From Acridotheres tristis (taxonomy: Eukaryota; Chordata; Aves; Passeriformes; Sturnidae): a DNA stretch of 64,000 bases. The stretch spans positions 21,519,501 through 21,583,500 of the forward strand of contig CM072892.1 of the NCBI GenBank assembly GCA_037013685.1, given 5' to 3'. The notes below the pieces were generated by a model that had not been told where the DNA came from, did no database searches, and saw only the letters and a list, made by a program, of their open reading frames with translations. Positions 60,601 through 64,000 of the stretch are shown here, in pieces; the first letter of the stretch is position 1; the number at the start of each line of letters is the position of its first letter. Made by a program: the position numbers and the translations under genes.

Positions 60601-62827
60601 TTGAAAAACCTGGAACACAACACAGTCATTGGTCACAGATAGCATAGCTTCATGAGAAGAAAGTTCTACTTCTCAAATCTAATTTCTTTTTATGACAAGG
60701 TAACCCACTTGGTTGATCAAGGGAAGCTAGTCCATGTAATGTTTTTAGATTTTAGTAAAGCTTTTGATGTCTCTTGGAGTATCCTTCTGGACAAAACGTC
60801 CAGCACACAGCTGGATAAACAAGTGATGAGATGGGTGAGCATCTGGCTCATGAGTTGTGCATAAGGGGTTACAGTGAATAGGGTGACATCAGATATAGGG
60901 TGACTGGTCACTAGTGGGGTTTCACAGGACTCCAACCTCTGCCCTGTGCTCTTCAACATCTTCTTAAATGACTTGGATGAAGGACTGGAGCAGATACTAA
61001 GCAAGTTCGTAGATGATACAAAACTGTTGACTCTCTAGAAGGCAAGGAGGCTCTGCAGAGAGACGTCAACAAATTAGGGGGCTGGGTACACACCAAAATT
61101 AAATGGAGTTCAGCAAGGGAAAGTGACTGATGCTGCATCTGGGATGGAGCAACCTGGGATGACACACTGGGGAATGAGAGACTGGAGAGCAGCACCATGG
61201 ATCCTGGTCACTGGCAAGTTGAATCTCAGCCGGCAGTGCCCTGGCAGCCAGGAGGGCCAACCCTGTCCTGGGTTGCATCAGGCACAGCATTGCCAGCCAG
61301 GCAAGGGAGGGGATTGTCCTACTATGCTCTGCACTGGGGCAACCTCACCTTGACTCCTACGTGCATTTTTGGGTACCACAATTTAAAAAGGTTATGAAGC
61401 TATTAGAGAGTGTCTAAAGGAGGGCCATGAATATGTTGCAGGGCCTTGAGAGGAAGCTATATGAGGAGCAGCTGAGGTTACTCTGTCTGTTTAGCCTTGA
61501 GAAGAACCTGAGGGGAAACCTCATTGCAGCCTAAAACTTCTTTGTGAGGGGAAGAGGAGGGGTGACCAGTGACAAGACCCAGGGGAGTGGCCTGAAATTG
61601 TGTCACGGATGATTTAGGTTGGATATTGCAAGGAGGTTTTTCACCCAGAGGGTGATTGGGCATTGGAAAAGGTTATCCTGGGAAGTGGTCATAGCACGAA
61701 GCCTGACAGAATATGAGAAACATTTGGACAATGCTCTCAGGCACATGTTCTGACCCTTGGGGATGGTGCTGTGCTGGGACAGGAGTTGTACTGTATGATC
61801 CTTGTGCATCCCTTCCAACTCGGCTTTTTCTGTAACTCTGAGCTTTGTAAGCAAAGTATCTGGGATCCTGAACAGTTGTTGAGGTCTAAAGACAGTTGTT
61901 GAGGTTCCCTAAAGAAGGGGCCAAGTCTGTGTGACCAAACCTAGAAAAATTTTGGGACTGGGGTGAGGGAATGAGGCAGGACATACCCGCAGAAGGCAGC
62001 TGAGGCATTCTTCTGTCTCTTACAGGTGCTGCAGGAATATGTGCGCCTGGTGGAAGATGTGGAGACCCGGCTGAACCTCGCTACCAAATACAAGTGCCAT
62101 GATGTTGTCATAGAGGTAGATTACTGCTATGTGAAGAGATGGGACATGGGCCTGCTTTTTCTCTCTAGCTTTTCTGTTCTCTGTCACGTGCCACTTTTGT
62201 CATGTGCCTAGTGGGGTTTATTTATCCCTGCAGCCTGGAAAAAATGATAAGGTTCCCAGTAGAAGTCCATGAGCCAGGAGAGTGGCTCCTAGCATTTGTC
62301 CTGTGAAATTATTCTGTGTTGGGAACTGGATGGGGAATTGTAGAGTTGCCCTGCCCATCTGCAAGACACTCTCTAACCATGGGAGTGTCCCTTTCTCTCA
62401 GCTGGGTGCTGGTTTTGCCCTTTATCTAGACCTACCGGGATCTAAAGGATCGTGTCCAGCTGACAGCATATAAGTGCAAAGTGGAGCGGGGCTCTGCAGA
62501 AGAAGAGAAGATACAGAGCATTCTCAGCAACATGGTAAGAAATGCTTACTCTTTCTTCCAAACACTCTCATCAGAAATAGATGTAGATTAGGTGTAGGGG
62601 TTTTGCTGTCATACATACTTTCTATCCCTGCTGGGAAGATAATCTTCTGTTTGGGGTTGTATTCAGGGTAGGAATGAATGGTTATACTGATAGAAATGGC
62701 ATGCTGTGGCCATAGCTGTCCTTGTCAGGGATTGGGAGTCACTAAATTGGCTTCTAGGGCTCTGTGTTCAGCATTGCTGTTAGTCATGTCTTGTTCTCTC
62801 TTTTAGCAAATCCGGTGGAAAAACTGA
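48694..62827 (+). CDS. VIPAS39: VIPAS39 (SPE-39/VIPAR), VPS33B-interacting protein (complete, 19 coding exons)
   Basis: VIPAS39 partners VPS33B in the CHEVI complex for endosome-lysosome and apical membrane sorting; human mutations cause ARC syndrome. Coding exons: 48694-48786, 49247-49346, 50600-50743, 51736-51774, 52129-52193, 54246-54302, 55222-55314, 55988-56021, 56468-56570, 56659-56686, 56847-56920, 57446-57521, 57815-57949, 58434-58475, 58873-58962, 59363-59449, 62026-62115, 62430-62534, 62807-62827. The total is 1476 nt or 491 residues (human 493), all GT-AG and in phase. Visible are an acidic N-terminus ([20 protein letters not shown], then [19 protein letters not shown]), a Ser-rich low-complexity part, and [12 protein letters not shown] opening the helical half. 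Further conserved runs are [56 protein letters not shown] and [20 protein letters not shown]. It ends QIRWKN with TGA at 62825. The C-terminal half belongs to the VPS16 C-terminal-like family. No damage is visible. Confidence 0.98.
48787..49246 (+). other. VIPAS39 intron after the first coding exon
   Basis: 460 bases. It contains ZNF143-like motif D near the CpG-island edge and nothing else I can identify. Confidence 0.6.
49003..49020 (+). promoter_or_regulatory. ZNF143/SBS-like motif D (VIPAS39 intron 2)
   Basis: The + strand reads AACTGCATCTCCCGCTGG, a good fit to ACTrCATCTCCCrGC. It lies 217 bases past the first coding exon of VIPAS39. Confidence 0.45.
49347..50599 (+). other. VIPAS39 intron, nothing further seen
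   Basis: 1.25 kb between exons with a split Ser codon. Only short open frames; no repeat identified. Confidence 0.7.
50744..51735 (+). other. VIPAS39 intron, nothing further seen
   Basis: About 1 kb. A 105-codon open frame at 51121-51438 on the + strand shows no recognisable domain and is probably chance. Confidence 0.7.
52194..54245 (+). other. VIPAS39 intron with a possible unclassified repeat
   Basis: 2.05 kb. The part at about 52730-53060 carries two near-identical copies of a string reading CTCCAGTAGCTGG (near 52922 and 52982). In composition it differs from its flanks, so it may derive from a transposable element that I cannot name. Confidence 0.35.
54303..55221 (+). other. VIPAS39 intron, nothing further seen
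   Basis: 0.9 kb without recognisable features. Later introns of similar or smaller size (55315-55987, 56022-56467, 56921-57445, 57950-58433, 58476-58872, 58963-59362) are also unremarkable. Confidence 0.65.
59780..61850 (+). mobile_element. Large CR1 LINE copy with recognisable reverse-transcriptase domain, degraded
   Basis: This copy occupies most of the VIPAS39 intron 59450-62025, in the same orientation as the gene. Reading along it one meets CR1 ORF2 segments in correct order: AGGCAATTCCCAAATGTTGA-like linker DNA (59951), [20 protein letters not shown] (about 60376), [20 protein letters not shown] then [12 protein letters not shown] (about 60682-60775), [18 protein letters not shown] and the catalytic box FVDDTKL (FVDD at 61006-61017). 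The non-coding CR1 3' region follows, with GCAAGGAGGTTTTTCACCCA near 61629, and ends near the CCTTCCAACTCGG / TCTGTAACTCTGA stretch at about 61845. Stops and frameshifts interrupt the frame. Its 5' limit is approximate. Confidence 0.93.
62116..62429 (+). other. VIPAS39 intron, nothing further seen
   Basis: 314 bases between two exons, with no additional feature. Confidence 0.7.
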
Positions 62828-63705
62828 GCACCTGTGAAACAGCCTTGTTTGGCCGTTACCTTGTCACTGAAAGAGGGAACTGCAAAACCCAGTCCAGTGC
62901 CAGCAGAGCAGCTCTGTTACTACTCATTGCATGATCAACGTTCGTCGGTGACAGTGGGTGCCCGTGGCTGTGGGGCTGTGGCGTTCAGGCTGGTTGAAGA
63001 CTGCTACTATAATGTAGCTGGTGAAACCATGGTACTGATCCATCAGGGTTGATTCTTTTTGGAATCTGATTGTCTTTGTGGCTGTAAGCCAGGCATCACT
63101 TGTGTGTATGGAGGGAAGTTGCTGGGCACAGCAAGATGAACATTTGCTCTGAATGGTGCCTGGGCTTATTCTTCCAAGAGGAATGTGTCAGTCATACTCG
63201 TGAGTCTCTCCACCAAAGAGTGCTGACTAGTGCCTGTAACAGTCAGGCTGGCTTGGGCATCACTAATCATGGCTGTGGCTGGAGTAAAACTTACCTGGAC
63301 TGTGTTCTCCCTTTGTGAAGGTGTTGGGGGAAAAAAACAGTTGCACTTTCATTTTGGTTCTGGCTCACCTTAGGAAAAGAGGTGTGTGCACTCCTGCAGA
63401 GAGCCAGGAGAGCCACCTCTGCCAGTATCCTTCTGCTAGCACTCTGCAGCATTTGGAATATCCCTTTATCAGGGAAATACGTTGTGTGGAGATGGTCAGA
63501 GTCCCGATGGGTTGGATGGAGAGTGAGCAGGGACCTCTCTCAGTTGACACAAACCTGCTGGCCCCAGCAGCTCTTTTCTCTGAAAGTGTTACACCAGGAA
63601 GGATTGAAATGCACTTTCTCAGAAACACAACTCCTCAGGCAGCTGTTGGCTTCATCCTTTAAGACCTCACTTCATTTCTGTAAATAAAGTTGTCTCTTTC
63701 TCCTT
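62828..63705 (+). other. VIPAS39: VIPAS39 3' UTR
   Basis: Non-coding sequence between the TGA and the canonical poly(A) signal at 63683, about 0.88 kb. Short open frames here have no recognisable content. Confidence 0.75.
63683..63688 (+). terminator. VIPAS39: VIPAS39 poly(A) signal
   Basis: AATAAA followed directly by a GT/T-rich downstream element (GTTGTCTCTTTC). It is the first canonical signal after the stop codon. Confidence 0.8.
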
Positions 63706-63709
63706 GGGC

Positions 63710-64000
63710 TGTTTCTTTTCTTCCCCCACTAAGCACATTGTCATTCTTGTATGTTAATCCTGAGCAATTTATCACCTCCCAGAAACTGAGTTGCAGGATC
63801 TTTTTTTTTAAATTCTGAAAAGTACAGTGCATATCACCTTGCAGTGACATTGCTTGCAGCAGTACCTTATTTCACACCTTCAGTGCGTCAGCACAGATGA
63901 ATTAATTTTAAAGAGTTTTTAGGAGAGTTTGCTGCCACAGGGGATCATATGAAAGTAGATTAGGATTCCAGCCTTCCTGCTACACTGTGAACTGTCTTCT
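63710..64000. other. Downstream flank of VIPAS39
   Basis: Last 290 bases of the window. AT-rich with a T8 run; no feature recognised. Confidence 0.6.

Noticed and set aside
60652..60864. Open frame with a reverse-transcriptase motif as a host gene
   Set aside because: It is a fragment of the decayed CR1 element, with frameshifts and stops on either side.

Overview
This is a vertebrate nuclear genomic window, almost certainly from a bird. It holds four multi-exon, GT-AG spliced genes that read as close relatives of human SPTLC2, ISM2, AHSA1 and VIPAS39. They lie in the gene order I recall for human 14q24.3. Three large, decayed CR1 (chicken repeat 1) LINE fragments sit in their introns, which is the typical avian repeat signature. 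Introns are short to moderate and the promoters lie in sharp CpG islands. I cannot name the species from sequence alone.

Layout. (1) 1-8917, + strand: the last three coding exons of SPTLC2, the catalytic-chain subunit of serine palmitoyltransferase. A long AT-rich 3' UTR follows, probably ending near 14.85 kb. (2) 15.85-17.95 kb: a CpG island with the first exon of ISM2 (ATG at 17081). A 13.8 kb first intron follows, then five more coding exons between 31000 and 34636. ISM2 encodes a secreted isthmin with a signal peptide, a very acidic stretch, one thrombospondin type-1 repeat and an AMOP domain. (3) 34.6-41.9 kb: intergenic DNA with several AATAAA signals and no recognisable gene. (4) 42169-48094, - strand: complete AHSA1 (nine coding exons, 340 aa), the HSP90 ATPase activator. 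(5) 47.9-49.0 kb: a shared CpG-island promoter between AHSA1 and the divergent VIPAS39. It carries an HSE-like element and four ZNF143/SBS-like motifs. (6) 48694-62827, + strand: complete VIPAS39 (SPE-39/VIPAR, 19 coding exons, 491 aa), with a poly(A) signal at 63683.

The four genes do not form one pathway: they act in sphingolipid synthesis, secreted signalling, chaperoning and endolysosomal sorting. The only structural coupling visible is the head-to-head AHSA1/VIPAS39 promoter. All coding regions reconstruct without frameshifts or premature stops. I found no convincing novel gene system. The items most worth a second look are the shared promoter's motif cluster, the HSE-like site at AHSA1, the glutamate-rich repeat in ISM2, a perfect 16-bp-arm inverted repeat in ISM2 intron 1, and a GC-rich segment just upstream of ISM2 exon 2.
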